From Avena insularis (taxonomy: Eukaryota; Streptophyta; Magnoliopsida; Poales; Poaceae), in NCBI GenBank assembly GCA_023614405.1, contig CM042689.1, positions 276,031,533 through 276,095,532 of the forward strand: a stretch of 64,000 bases of DNA, given 5' to 3'. Every line of letters starts with the position of its first letter. Within the stretch, counting starts at the first letter, position 1. A model generated the notes under the pieces. That model saw nothing but the letters and a program-made list of their open reading frames with translations, had not been told where the DNA came from and ran no database searches. The position numbers were made by a program, and so were the translations under genes. Of the stretch, positions 20,014 to 32,800 are shown in pieces.

Positions 20014-23000
20014 TGTAAGATCCCTCCCTTTTTAAAGGTAAGGATCCCTGTGATTACAATGCTAGTCCCTGGATCAATGCTAGCATCCACAGTTTAAGAT
20101 GAAGTACACAGAAACAAAGGTCATTATTACATATCATTCCAGAGACAAACATAGTCTTTACAAACTCCATGGCCACAAGCCTAATACAAGAGTTCAAGTA
20201 TATAATAAGATAAATAAGTCTTCATCTTCATGTGCCACAGGCAAGCATGTTGAGTGTAGACTCATAACCCCTAATCATCATCAGAATAACCTGCAACATC
20301 ACAAGTTACACCACAGTGGGTCAATACATTGGAATAGTATTGGCAAGTGATACCTTAGTAGAATATTAGTAGTCTAGATGCTATATGCATTTTGGCTAAG
20401 TGTAGCTTAGGCTTGCTTTGCTCGAAATAGGTTTTTGCCTATTAGTTGAAAACACTAAGTTTCTCTTTGACAAAACTTTCCCAAGGAATCACCAATAGAA
20501 ATTGGTGAACCTTCACCCTTGTTCACCCACAAGCTTTTACTTAGAAATTGGGATGAGGAGATTCTTGATAGCTTCCATGTCTTGATGCTCAAGTTGTCCA
20601 ATACCAGGGACATGGCTAAGTACTTAGATTCTTCCATCTGCAGAGGTTGTGCACTTTCCCCACAAGACTTGATTTTCACCAAGACAGGACCTTTCAGAAG
20701 CCTTCCCTTAGACCAAATGGACGCGTTCCAACCTATCATCCCACTACCACCAACTGTCCAAATGGCTAAGTTATTGCAACCTATATGATCCAGGCAGAGC
20801 CCATATTGCCATGTGGCTGCACTAGAAGCTTCTTAACATTTGGCCTCTCAAATCCCTTTGTTCCTGGGTGGCTTTCCACAAGTGAGATACACAAGGTAAG
20901 CCATAGAAATGGGCGTTGTGTAACCACTCAACATAAACCATTCTTTCCATTCCACCCAGGTGTTTCATTCACTTAGTTGTTTTATTAGGCAAAACATAAG
21001 TCCAAAGACTTAGAAATATTTTCTCATAGCATGAATATATAACCACCCATGGTTTCTACTAGCTAGGCTAAGCATGGCATTGATAAGCAACTTAACATCA
21101 AAATTTCTAGCAATTCTACAACTACTAGGATTTCCCAAGCATAGCATATAGATCAAAAATATTCATCCAAGTCTAGCAAAATATTTCTAGTGCATAGTTG
21201 AAAAACATAGGAATATAATCATGAAGCACCACTTGCCTTGGTAGTTTGGGGAGTAGCAACAATCCTCACAATCACAATCACTATTTGCACCAAAATCTAT
21301 ACATAAAATAATGGCACAAAATCACATACACAATATATACAAGCAAAAATACATGAATCTATGCAAAATGCCATGTGATGATTTTATACACCAAACAAGA
21401 CAAGTGCACAGTACTGGATCATAAACAAGTTCAAAACTTGCCAATTAAACTTTATTTGAACAACAAAACATTTTTTATATAATTTCTATACACAAATTAT
21501 GCCTACAAATGTTTCTATAAAAACAATGATTTTAACAGAGGCAAAACATTAAACACATTGCATATATGGAAATGATTTTCTCTCCTGATTCCAATGATAT
21601 AAAATTTGTCAAATTTGGACGTGGGAATCAAAAGTTATGAATTTTACAAGTTTAAACATCTAATAGATCTAAATTCTGATTTTAAATCAAACCTACAGAC
21701 ACGCGGCGTGTTCTGATTGGTTGATACTGATTCACGCGGATCGGATAACGTGGACCGCTATATCTAACTTAAATCGCACGGTCAGATCTGCTCCTTACCT
21801 CTTCGCTACAGATCTAATTCTACACGCTGGATCTAGATCCTACGGCCACGGATCAAACGACCACAGACGGGCGGCGCTAGCGGCGGCGAGTGGGGGCGGC
21901 GGCTCTGTCAGAGTCGTTGCCGATGATTTAGGTTGCACGGGAGAGGGTGAGGTGGCTTACCGAGTTCGCCGTGCGCTGCTGATACTCAAGGTGGGCTTGG
22001 TTGGCGAAGGGGCGCTCGTGGTTGACAGGTATTGCTCGCCGGAGTCGGTGGCGATGCTACGGCTCACGCTAAGGCACAAGAGAGGTGGCGTTAGACGCGT
22101 GCAGACGAGGCAAGCATGTGAGTATGAGTGAGAGAGAGGCGCGGTCGGTACAAACCAGGAGAGCTCGTCGGAGTTTGCGGCTGCGTCGGGCACTTGCGGT
22201 CGTCGTTGTTGGCGAGGCTCCAGATAGTCCTAGCATGCACCAATGGGGTTAGAAGATGCACAGGGTTGCTGCGATCACGCTGGCAAGATTAGATGGCAAG
22301 GGGCGACGAGAGCTCACCGGAATCGTACGTCGGAGTTTGTCGGTACCGCGGCGGTGTGAGGGCAAATACTAGCAGCCTGGTGGCGCTTCTGGCTAGCTCT
22401 GTTGGGGGAAATGGCCACGAGGGGGAGGGGTTTAAGTAGCTGGAGCGGGGGCGAGATTAACGCGCGTCATCAATGGGATTGAAGAGAATTTGCTCGGGAG
22501 GAAACGGCTGCGGCGGCGTCGGTCGCATGCGAGATTTGGGGACGACGGAGTGACGTGGCTGCGGGTCCCAGTTGTCAGCGAGGGGGTGTGCGCGAGCGTG
22601 GTGAGAAACAGAGGAGAGAGGGGGAACCCGGGTGGGCTGATTCGCTTGCTGGGCTAGAATGGTGGCGCCTGGCCCAATTGGGTTTTAAATTTCTTTTTCT
22701 TTTTATTTTTCTGAGTTTATTTTCGGGAATCATTTCAAATTAATTTAAAAGAAAATGAATTCAAATCTTTTTCTGGATTTTTTTAAATTATAAAATTCAT
22801 AAAATTAAACACAAAACCTTGCTGCTTCCTTGGGCTTGCTAGGTCTTATTGAGAAAATCAAAATAAACAGAGCCATAACACTTGATTTGGATATGTTTTG
22901 AAGATGGTTTTAAAGCCATATTTGTTTTGTAAACTTTGCCTAAACTCTAACATTAAACCCAAACAACATGAGAGTAAACCAAGTTTGGTTTGAAACAATT

Positions 23001-23162
23001 ATATACTCATTTGAGAGTGGCATTAGATTAATGCATGCTCACATAAATTAATAGCACTTAGTGCTTCTGTTTTCTTGAAATGGGTTTGATATTTGTTCCC
23101 TAAATGATATGCATGCATGAATGATATGAAATCTTTGAAAACATGATTTTAGGGATGTTACA
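20014..23162 (-). mobile_element. Solo LTR D (3.1 kb, TGTAACATCCC family)
   Basis: The minus strand starts TGTAACATCCC and ends GGGATCTTACA. The exact duplication GCACT lies at 20009-20013 and 23163-23167. The 3,149-bp length and inner conserved blocks (20594-20625, 20638-20668) relate it to the LTRs of E, F and G. No coding region is supported; the 136-residue plus frame at 21721-22131 lies in a GC-rich promoter-proximal part and has no known domain. Splice-like borders AAG|GCAAGT at 21236 and TTGCAG at 20291 match the other LTRs. It is a product of LTR-LTR recombination. Confidence 0.92.
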
Positions 23163-23264
23163 GCACTCCATCGAATCCGAGGCCAGCCGGGTGGAAGCGG
23201 CCACCCGGCCGGTTCTTCTTGCTATCTGGCTAGATGGGCCAACCAGGAAAGCTTTAAGCCCAGC
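23163..23264 (-). repeat. 5' LTR of the Tat-type gypsy, outer remnant
   Basis: About 100 bp of GC-rich LTR continues from 20013 after the solo LTR. The first five bases are the right GCACT duplication. It is cut at 23264. Confidence 0.6.
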
Positions 23265-24102
23265 TGCGGTGACCCAGCATACCACTCCAAGTGTTGTACA
23301 CTATAGTCGTTGATATGACATCCACAGAACACCATTCCATAAATATCACATCCCTCAGAGTGGTACAACATAAACATTGCAGGTCCAAATTACAAACATA
23401 CACACATTATTAGTATTACAATACCAGAAGTTCAAGACTTCAAAAGATTCAACTTACAAACCAAATTATAAAGTTTTTCAGCGGAATATTTAAAGTGGCG
23501 ACTTAAACTCCAAATTGAGCTCAACAACTTATTGCTATTTATTGTTTATGTTGCTCGGCTCAATTATCTCCTAGTACTATAGTAATTATTCTGACTCCTG
23601 GTGCTCTCCTCCGTAGATGACATCGTAGTCCACTCCTTCCACGGCACCGTACATATTGGGCTCTTCATAGAAGACCTCCTCTTTACTCTCAACTGCATAC
23701 ATTGGGGTTTCTTTGGGATCCTTAGAGTCTAAGCAGGGGATCAAAGGAAAAGGTGAGTAACAGCGTTACCCAGAAAGTTCATTATATGCAAGGTGGGAAG
23801 TTTGATGCTCTATCTACCACCTCGGACTATAAGTCCTTGGACTATGCAGTTTTCGTAAATCTTTCTTCAAAGATTGAATTTATTATGAAAATCTATGACC
23901 ATCAGTCTTCACAGGTTGACCAGAACTTTCATGGAGTTCCTTTCCTGCCACATTCATAGCTCCTTCCCGGAACAGGGAGTAACAAGTTACAATTCTTACA
24001 CTCTACAGAGATGCGTTACTTTACCCATGAGAGACCAACTCCTTGTTCCACAACCGGGCGTACTTTCCCGTACACAATTCCATGATGTGGGCCCCAGTAA
24101 TT
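23265..24102 (-). repeat. Truncated LTR fragment A, left part
   Basis: On the minus strand this ends GGTCACCGCA, an LTR-like CA terminus. It matches 54081-54900 (fragment B) over its length, including the block at about 23990-24040 that contains the shared GGGTAAAGT core. Element E interrupts it at 24103, and TAATT at 24098-24102 is E's left duplication. Orientation is inferred from the shared core. No gene is seen. Confidence 0.65.
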
Positions 24103-27100
24103 TGTCACATCCCAAAATTCTCCTAATTTTGGAATGTGAAATAAATAAATAAGTTTGATTGATTGCTTGACTATGTTGAAAATTCTGAAAGAGAAGAAAC
24201 TTTTTAAATAGAAAATCCTCTCAACCTTGAATTCAAAATCTTATATTCTTTTGTTATGACCTAAGTAGCCATATAGGCAAAAGGGCATGGATTGTATGTA
24301 TTGTAGAATTGGTGTGCAAGATTTCAAAATGAAAATCATAAAGCCTTCATAAGCATTTCATTACATCCATGCAAAGTTCTCACAAATTAAATCCAAATCC
24401 TGGTATCTAAATCCTATAGTTGATTCGCCCAAATGTTCCTAAAGGTAATTAAATTGACTTTATAAAACCCACTATTGCTAAGGCATAAATTATTGATAAT
24501 TATAGCCTAAATATATCCAATTAATACTACAAAAGTTTAGAAACAAAATTGAGCTCATTCAGAGCTATTATGAAAAAGTTATGGAATAACTACAAACAAA
24601 TAAAGATATAAATAAAATGGAATATACAAGGATTTATAAACCCACTACTTCCAAACTAGTAAAAAAATCACAAATTTGATCCTACAATGATCTATTCAAT
24701 TTTAGAAAATTTTAGAAACAAGAATCATGCCATTTGAAGTTCGTATGCAAAAGATATAAGGGAAACAAGTAAATAGAAAAAGAAAAAGAAAAGGAAAAAA
24801 AACCTAATGGGCCGGCCCACCCGGATCGAACCACCACGCACGGGAAGGATGGGTCGCTTGGTTGCTTTAAAAAGCGTGCAAAATCTGTTTTGTTAAACCT
24901 ATCTCTACTCAAACTCTTATAACTTTTTATCTACAACTCCGAATCGACTTCCGTTTGTTTCTACTTGTTCCCTACTCCAAGGCCTATCTCTACACCATCC
25001 CAAACCTCCATATAATCTTGTGGATCCACAGCTGTACGAGTTTCCCTTCTCGAAATCCTGAATCTATACATGCCGGAACCTTATTTTGCTTTTTAACCCA
25101 TCTAGACTTCGTCGTTTGCCTTTGGTCAAAAAACGAAAGTTGTAGGAATCGTCGAAATCTTTCAATCCCAGCAAACCTCACCTCTTTTCATCCACCACAG
25201 TCGGAGAATTTCGCATCGCAATATTTCAGATCTCACGGTGTAAATCCAAGATGTACTCGCGGTCGTTTCTTCAAATCCAAATTCCTTTGGTGAGAAGGTA
25301 GGAATAATGATTCCCCACAACTTTCATGTTTTAAGTTTTTCAATTTGACCTACGGATTTGTCTCTCTAACACAGATCTATTTCTTGTCTATTCTAAGCCA
25401 AAATCGGGTCAATCTCTTCTTCTAGCCACCGGATCCTATCCAGACGGTCGAGATCGAATCAAACCGGTGCGTGCCATGTCGTCAATCCGGTCAGCTTCCT
25501 CATCAACGCCACGTCAACGTCAGGTCAATATCTAGTCCCAGTCAGCATGCAAAGTCAACCTGTCCAGTCAGCGGAATATTCCCTAGAATATTCCGTTCGA
25601 ATTTAAAATTGCATATTATAGATCTAACTTGTAAAATTCATTAGAAATTCATACCACGTCCAAAAATTGCATATAATATATCAAATTGAAGATAATTTTA
25701 CGTAGAATCATCTTATCAGAATAGATCTAAATTTTACTGTACGTGGTTACTGCAGTAATTTAATTAGTTTTAATGGTCTTTTAGGTTAATAAATTCATAA
25801 GAAATTATCTATAACTCCGAAAAATATGAATAATATATCAATTGAAGCTACTGTAATGTACTTTAATAATATCTGGTTGGATCTAGCCTTTGCAGATTAT
25901 TTAACCCATAGAAATTTAATTAGTTTTAATGGCTTTATAAATCATTAAATTCGTAGTAAATTAATTACTTGTCACAAAAATATAAATGATATACCGATGG
26001 AATGCTGGTTCCATGTAGATCATCAATATGCAATTAGTTCAGCATTTTGCTGTAAGGTTTTGCCGTGAAGATTTAAATGGTTTAGTGGACTATTTAGAGT
26101 AATAAATTCATAAGAAAATAAATACTGCTCAGAAAATTACAAATAATATGTCCCTGAAATCACAATTCCGTGGAGATTACAGATATAATTTTAGTTTGAT
26201 TTTTAGACAACAGAAACTATATGAATCATTTAAAACCATTAAACACTATTTAAATCATACAAAAAGATCTATAACTCCGGTTAGGGTGAATCCAAGTGTT
26301 AAGGTTTTATATTGACAATATCTACACAGAGAAATTGCATAACGAATTATTTGGTACTGTTAAAACAGAAATTCATACAGAAATATTTAAACCCTTTGAA
26401 ATAGTGTTTAATCATAAGAAAATATCTATAACTCCTTTTTAGGTGATTCAAATTGCCACTGTCTCTAAATTGCATTACCTCTATCCAGTAGCATATAGTT
26501 CACAATTTAATACGACATAAAAATATTTAGTTCAATTAAAGTGGTATACACCATATTAAATCGATACAACTTTAGTAATAAAAGCTTTAGTGCATTAAAT
26601 GACTTTCCACGTGCATCATGTAATCTAATTATGTTCAGAACACTAAATGCAAACATTGTGACTCATTAAATCGTCATGCATGCATCTGTTCATCATTGTT
26701 TTCTTGTAATGTTGCACTGTTGTATGTTTGCAATGTTTTGAATGGTGTTTGTTGTGTTTGCTTCAAACGTTAGATTGCGAGGAGTGCAACTACTGTGATT
26801 ACAACTACTAAGATTGCAAGTATTGTGGTTATGACGAGTGCAACCATTATATCTATGAGGATTGTGAGGATTATCTAATCGACTACATCCACAACAAAGG
26901 CAAGTGGTGCTATCTTGGTCATAAATGTCCTATTGTTTTCCTATGCATTATAGATGTTTTCGTAGAATTGCATATGTAGGAATTGATGTGTATATGCTAT
27001 GCTATGTCCCATATTATTCCCTAGCATTCCTTGTTTATGAGCCACCGTTGGTAGATGTGCTTAGCCATGCTATGATGAACGAGGGCTGGGTTACATCACT

Positions 27101-28110
27101 GAAGTTGTTTCTAAATGTGTTGGTTTGCGAAAACTAAAACAACTTAATCAATGAATCTCCTGGGTGTGATGGGATTGATAGTTTTTGGTGGTATCATTGC
27201 GGAAAGGAACCCAGGACACTGAGAAATGATTGGTTTCTTGGTTTGGAAGCTTTCATGTGCAACCATGTGCCAATAATGAAATCGGCGGTTGGTTGAACTC
27301 AGTAGGTTGTGGTAACTCGAACCCGCGTATCCAGAGATGTAGATAGTGTAGGTTGGACCGGTGCACGTCGGGATTGGGGAGCTACTTCCCGAACGGTTCC
27401 TTCTTGGACTTCTCCCTATCATCACCCCATATGAGAGTGGTGGTACGAGATGGGCTGGCCAAGTCACATGGGTAAAGTGTACTAACCCCTGCAGGGTGTA
27501 TAAACTAAGTGCTTAGCCGTGTCCCCGGTTATGGACAATTTGAGCGACCTGATACTGATGCTATGATATTTCTCACTCATCCTTATTTCTTAATTACTTA
27601 AAACTTGTTGGGTGAACATAATTGGGTAGGAGCACCTGGGAGTGAACCAGAGTGTCCTATTTATCGTATTGGAAAACTACTTTGTTACAAATGTTAGGAT
27701 AAAACTATTGCTTTATGCAAATGAGCCTGAACTCCACTTGGCCAAATAAGCATGTAGTTGATAGATCTGTTATTAACTACTTTAGCCTACTTGCCATACA
27801 TTCAATGTATTGACCATTCGTGGCTGCAACGTTTCATGTTGCAGGTTATATCGTATCTGAGTGGTCGTTCATAGGTCGCGAGACTCCACTCAACAATTGT
27901 TCGCCTGTGGCACATTTGAAAGATGGAGATCTACCTTGTATTCGTTTTCTGCTGTGTACTTGAATAAATAATGTAAATTCTGGATCATATTCGTTGTATT
28001 TATGATGCACAGTTATATTTGGTATCATTTTGTACTGTGTGTGCCAGTGAACCGATCCAGGGATTGGCACTATACACATGAACTCAGCCTTATCAGGCGA
28101 GGGTGTTACA
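24103..28110 (+). repeat. 5' LTR of element E
   Basis: This 4,008-bp LTR contains a perfect palindrome TGGGCCGGCCCA (24808-24819) after an A-rich run, long AT-rich sequence, a Cys-rich short reading segment (26773-26893), splice-like borders at 26900 (AAAG|GCAAGT) and 27844 (TTGCAG), and the conserved core at 27465-27539. No convincing protein-coding gene is present. Confidence 0.93.
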
Positions 28111-28113
28111 AGA

Positions 28114-28125
28114 TGGTATCAGAGC
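28114..28125 (+). other. Primer binding site of element E
   Basis: TGGTATCAGAGC is a perfect match to the initiator Met-tRNA complement, three bases after the LTR. Confidence 0.92.
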
Positions 28126-29728
28126 TGTGTGTTGACTGTAGGATCGTGACCTTAGAAATGGATTAGTAATAGAAGACCTCTATTAGGATAACAAACATAT
28201 TTTCTACTTATTAGAGTTCTTATAATCCTTATCTATCTTTTCTATAACCTCTTCCTATTCAAACATTTATAGTTGTCCATTCTTATGATACCTATATGAG
28301 AGTTAGCTAAGTAAAAGAACAAATAGTATGACATAAATAAATATCTCATCAAATTTGGTTAGGTCTAAACCACCATGTTTTATCTCTTTAGGATATCATC
28401 GCTATCGTGTTAGCATATTGTTCTTACCAACTTATGTAGTATGACAATATAGGTTGCTTGCTTGTTTGTACTGAACCATATCGTGTGATGCCTTGTTTAG
28501 GATCTGTTGTTTTGAAACTCTAAAGTTGCTGGAGTTTTCGTGTGGTTTTAAAATTATTTTAATGGTGTGAATTGATTGAAATTCGTGGGATTACTGCTGT
28601 AGTTTTCTGCCTGGCCTGTTGTACCGAACATTTTTTCATATTTTATTGGTAACTCAGACAAATCTAAAAAATAGGATCTGGAGCGTAATTACCTATAGTA
28701 CATGCACAAAAATTGGCTAAAATTCCGGACGAGCTTAGGTCGGTCATAAAATTCGTGAAGTCTGCTGTACCGTTTTGACAGATTTTGTTTATTGCTTATA
28801 TGTTGCTCTATTTTACTCTAGTATTGTTCCCAATGCTTTCAAACTATTTTGTGGTTATATACTACTAAATTTAGACCTCTGTATTATTGTTATGCAAGTG
28901 CTTGCTTGTGTGTTGATTTCTTATGACTGTTTCTTTTTTGTGATATTGATTGCTTCATATAGTTATGGGTAGGATTATTTTCTTAGTCGTTTCTTTTATA
29001 GAATCTATTCTTTCCTATCTTGAACCCTTGGAGATATAATGATATGCTAAGTGGAAGGTTTGACAACACAATGCATTTAGGAAGGAGAATGCTTTATCTA
29101 ATGGAAAAAAAAGATGTGGGAGTATGAAGTGTTGAAATGATGTTATGTAGTAGATTACGCAACCTGAAAGTTGAAGTATCGATAGTTTAGTTTTAGTAGT
29201 AGATTTGTTGATTGAATACATGGGACTATACATAGAGAATTAGTTCGTGCCCATGGAATCAATCTTCAAGGCAAGTGAGAATGCCCGAGTGATAGAAAAA
29301 CATGATTCACCTATCCTCATACAGGGTAATGATTTGGGTGCAGGATGGATTGATCACCATTCCTACTACTCTTATTATTCGCTCTTGTACTGTTGGCTTT
29401 GCGAATCTTGAGTGCCCTTTTCAACCTTAACAGAGAGTCGACATTTAGCCTAAACCCTAGAATGGTATATTGTTACACCCTTCTAAAAGCATCCATTGCT
29501 AAGCATAGGAATGTACGGTAAGGATGAATCCCAACCGTGAATTAGGGGCACCGTGAAGTAAACGTCCCCATTTGCCCACCATGAGAGTTTTGCTAGTTTA
29601 AAAAGTCCTTTCTCGGAAACTATCAATCATGATGTTTAGAATGTGCTAGAGACATTGTGCCAATAAAATTCTAAAGGAGAACCAATCTGAGCTAAGTAAA
29701 TCCTCGAGAAATGACCTAGTCAATTTTA

Positions 29729-29744
29729 TTTTAAGGGTGGTAGC
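29729..29744 (+). other. Secondary polypurine-like tract of element E
   Basis: TTTTAAGGGTGGTAGC repeats the main tract about 78 bp upstream of it. A matching duplicate at the same spacing is present in element F. Confidence 0.6.
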
Positions 29745-29804
29745 ATCCTAATGGATCCCGAACCTTTCTTTCTTTCTAGCCTTCCCAAATCTCGGGACGA
29801 GATT

Positions 29805-29821
29805 TCTTTTAAGGGTGGTAG
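29805..29821 (+). other. Polypurine tract of element E
   Basis: TCTTTTAAGGGTGGTAG lies directly before the 3' LTR (29824). It is identical in core to that of element F. Confidence 0.75.
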
Positions 29822-29823
29822 TC

Positions 29824-32800
29824 TGTCACATCCCAAAATTCTCCTAATTTTGGAATGTGAAATAAATAAATAAGTTTGATTGATTGCTTGACTATGTTGA
29901 AAATTCTCAAAGAGAAGAAACTTTTTAAATAGAAAATCCTCTCAACCTTGAATTCAAAATCTTATATTCTTTTGTTATGACCTAAGTAGCCATAGAGGCA
30001 AAAGGGCATGGATTGATTATGGATTGTAGAATTGGTGTGCAAGATTTCAAAATGAAAATCATAAAGCCTTCATAAGTATTTCATTACATCCATGCAAAGT
30101 TCTCACAAATTAAATCCAAATCCTGGTATCTAAATCCTATAGTTGATTCGCCCAAATGTTCCTAAAGGTAATTAAATTGACTTTATAAAACCCACTATTG
30201 CTAAGGCATAAATTATTGATAATTATAGCCTAAATAGATCCAATTAATACTACAAAATTTTAGAAACAAAATTGAGCTCATTCGGAGCTATTATGAAAAA
30301 GTTATGGAATAACTACAAACAAATAAAGATATAAATAAAATGGAATATACAAGGATTTATAAACCCACTACTTCCAAACTACTAAAAAAATACAAATTTG
30401 ATCCTACAATGATCTATTCAATTTTAGAAACTTTTAGAAACAAGAATTATGTCATTTGGAGTTCGTATGCAAAAGATATAAGGGAAACAAGTAAATAGAA
30501 AAAGAAAAAGAAAAAAAACTAATGGGCCGGCCCACCCGGATCGAACCAGCACGCACAGGAAGGATGGATCGCTTGGTTGCTTTAAAAAGCGTGCAAAATC
30601 TGTTTTGTTAAACCTATCTCTACTCAGCTGTACGAGTTTCCCTTCTCGAAATCCCGAATCTACACATGCCCGAATCTTATTTCGCTTTTTAACTCATCTA
30701 GACTTCGTCGTTTGCCTTCGGTCAAAAAACGAAAGTTGTAGGAATCGTCGAAATCTTTCAATCCCGAAAAACCTCACCTCTTTTCATCCACCAAAGCCGG
30801 AGAATTTCGCATCGCAATATTTCAGATCTAACGGTGTAAATCCAAGATGTACTCGCGCTCGTTTCTTCAAATCCAAATTCCTTTGGTGAGAAGGTAGGAA
30901 TAATGATTCCCCACAAATTTCATGTTTTAAGTTTTTCAATTTGACCTACGGATTTGTCTCTCTAATACAGATCTATTTCTTGTCTATTCTGAGCCAAAAT
31001 CGGGTCAATCTCTTCTTCTAGCCACCGGATCCTATCCAGACGGTCGAGATCCAATCAAACCGGTGTGTGCCATGTCGTCAACCCGGTCAGCTTCCTCATC
31101 AATGCCACGTCACCGTCAGGTCAACATCTAGTCCCAGTCAGCATGCAAAGTCAACCTGTCCAGTCAGCGGAATATTTCCTGGAATATTCCGTTCGAATTT
31201 AAAATTGCATATTATAGATCTAAATTGTAAAATTCATTAGAAATTCATACCATGTCCAAAAATTGCGTATAATATATCAAATTGAAGATAATTTTATGTA
31301 GAATCATCTTATCAGAATAGTTCCAAATTTTACTGTACGTGGTTACTGTAGTAATTTAATTAGTTTTAATGGTCTTTTAGGTTAATAAATTCATAAGAAA
31401 TTATCTGTAACTCCGAAAAATATGAATAATATATCAAATTGAAGCTACTGTAATGTAATTTAATAATATCTGGTTGGATCTAGCCTTTGCAGATTATTTA
31501 ACCCGTAGAAATTTAATTAGTTCTAATGGCTTTATAAATCATTAAATTCATAGTAAATTAATTGCTTGTCACAAAAATATAAATGATATACCGATGGAAA
31601 GCTGGTTCCATGTAGACCATCAATATGCAATTAGCTCAGCATTTTGCTGTATAGTTTTGCCGTGAAGATTTAAATGGTTTAATGGCCTATTTAGAGTAAT
31701 AAATTCATAAGAAAATAAATACAGCTCAGAAAATTACAAATAATATGTCCCTGAACACAATTCCGTGGAGATTACAGATATAATTTTAGTTTGATTTTTA
31801 GATAACAGAAACTATATGAATCATTTAAAACCATTAAACACTATTTAAATCATACAAAAAGATCTATAACTCCGATTAGGGTGAATCCAAGTGCTAAGGT
31901 TTTGTATTGACAATATCTACACAGAGAAATTGCATAACAAATTATTTGGTACTATTAAAACAGAAATTCATACAGAAATATTTAAACCCTTTGAAATAGT
32001 GTTTTAATCATAAGAAAATATCTATAACTCCTTTTTAGGTGATTCAAATTGCCACTGTCTCTAAATTGCATTACATCTATCCAGTAGCATCTAGTTCACA
32101 ATTTAATACGACATAAACATATTTAGTTCAATTAAAGTGGTATACACCATATTAAATCGATACAACTTTAGTAATAAAAGCTTTAGTGCATTAAATGACT
32201 TTCCACGTGCATCATGTAATCTAATTATGTTCAGAACACTAAATGCAACCATTGTGACTCATTAAATCATCATGCATGCATCTGTTCATCATTGTTTTCT
32301 TGTAATGTTGCACTGTTGTATGTTTGCAATGTTTTGAATGGTGTTTGTTGTGTTTGCTTCAAACGTTAGATTGCGAGGAGTGCAACTACTGTGATTGCAA
32401 CTACTAAGATTGCAAGTATTGTGGTTATGACGAGTGCAACCATCATATCTATGAGGATTGTGAGGATTATCTAATCGACTACATCCACAACAAAGGCAAG
32501 TGGTGCTATCTTGGTCATAAATGTCCTATTGTTTTCCTATGCATTATAGATGTTTTTGTAGAATTGCAGATGTAGGAATTGACGTGTATATGCAATGCTA
32601 TGTCCCATATTATTCCCTAGCATTCCTTGTTTATGAGCCACCGTTGGTAGATGTGCTTAGCCATGCTATGATGAACGAGGGTTGGGTTACATCACTGAAG
32701 TTGTTTCTAAATGTGTTGGTTTGCGAAAACTAAAAAAACTTAATCAATGAATCTCCTGGGTGTGATGGGATTGATAATTTTTGGTGGTATCGTTGCGGAA

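Larger units (their letters stand above)
15256..23264 (-). mobile_element. Ty3/gypsy element of Tat/Athila type, decayed 5' part
   Basis: On the minus strand the order is 5' LTR (19374-20013 plus 23163-23264), primer site 19356-19371, gag (about 19196 to 17072), protease-like region, RT and the start of RNase H up to 15256, where copia-1 interrupts it. RT-before-integrase order and the PFGLKNAGETYQR/AYVDDVVIKT motifs are typical of plant Tat/Athila gypsy elements. All frames are broken by stops and shifts. The 5' LTR is split by a solo LTR (20014-23162). Its outer end is truncated at 23264, where another LTR fragment begins. Confidence 0.85.
28111..29823 (+). other. Interior of element E, non-coding
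   Basis: This 1,713 bp holds the primer site, a leader similar to that of element F, AT-rich sequence with many stops, and two polypurine-like signals. The largest open frames (65-72 codons) show no retroelement motif. Nothing else is recognised. Confidence 0.85.

Noticed and set aside
28114..28125. tRNA-like sequence
   Set aside because: The 12-base match to Met-tRNA is a primer binding site; no cloverleaf can be formed around it.
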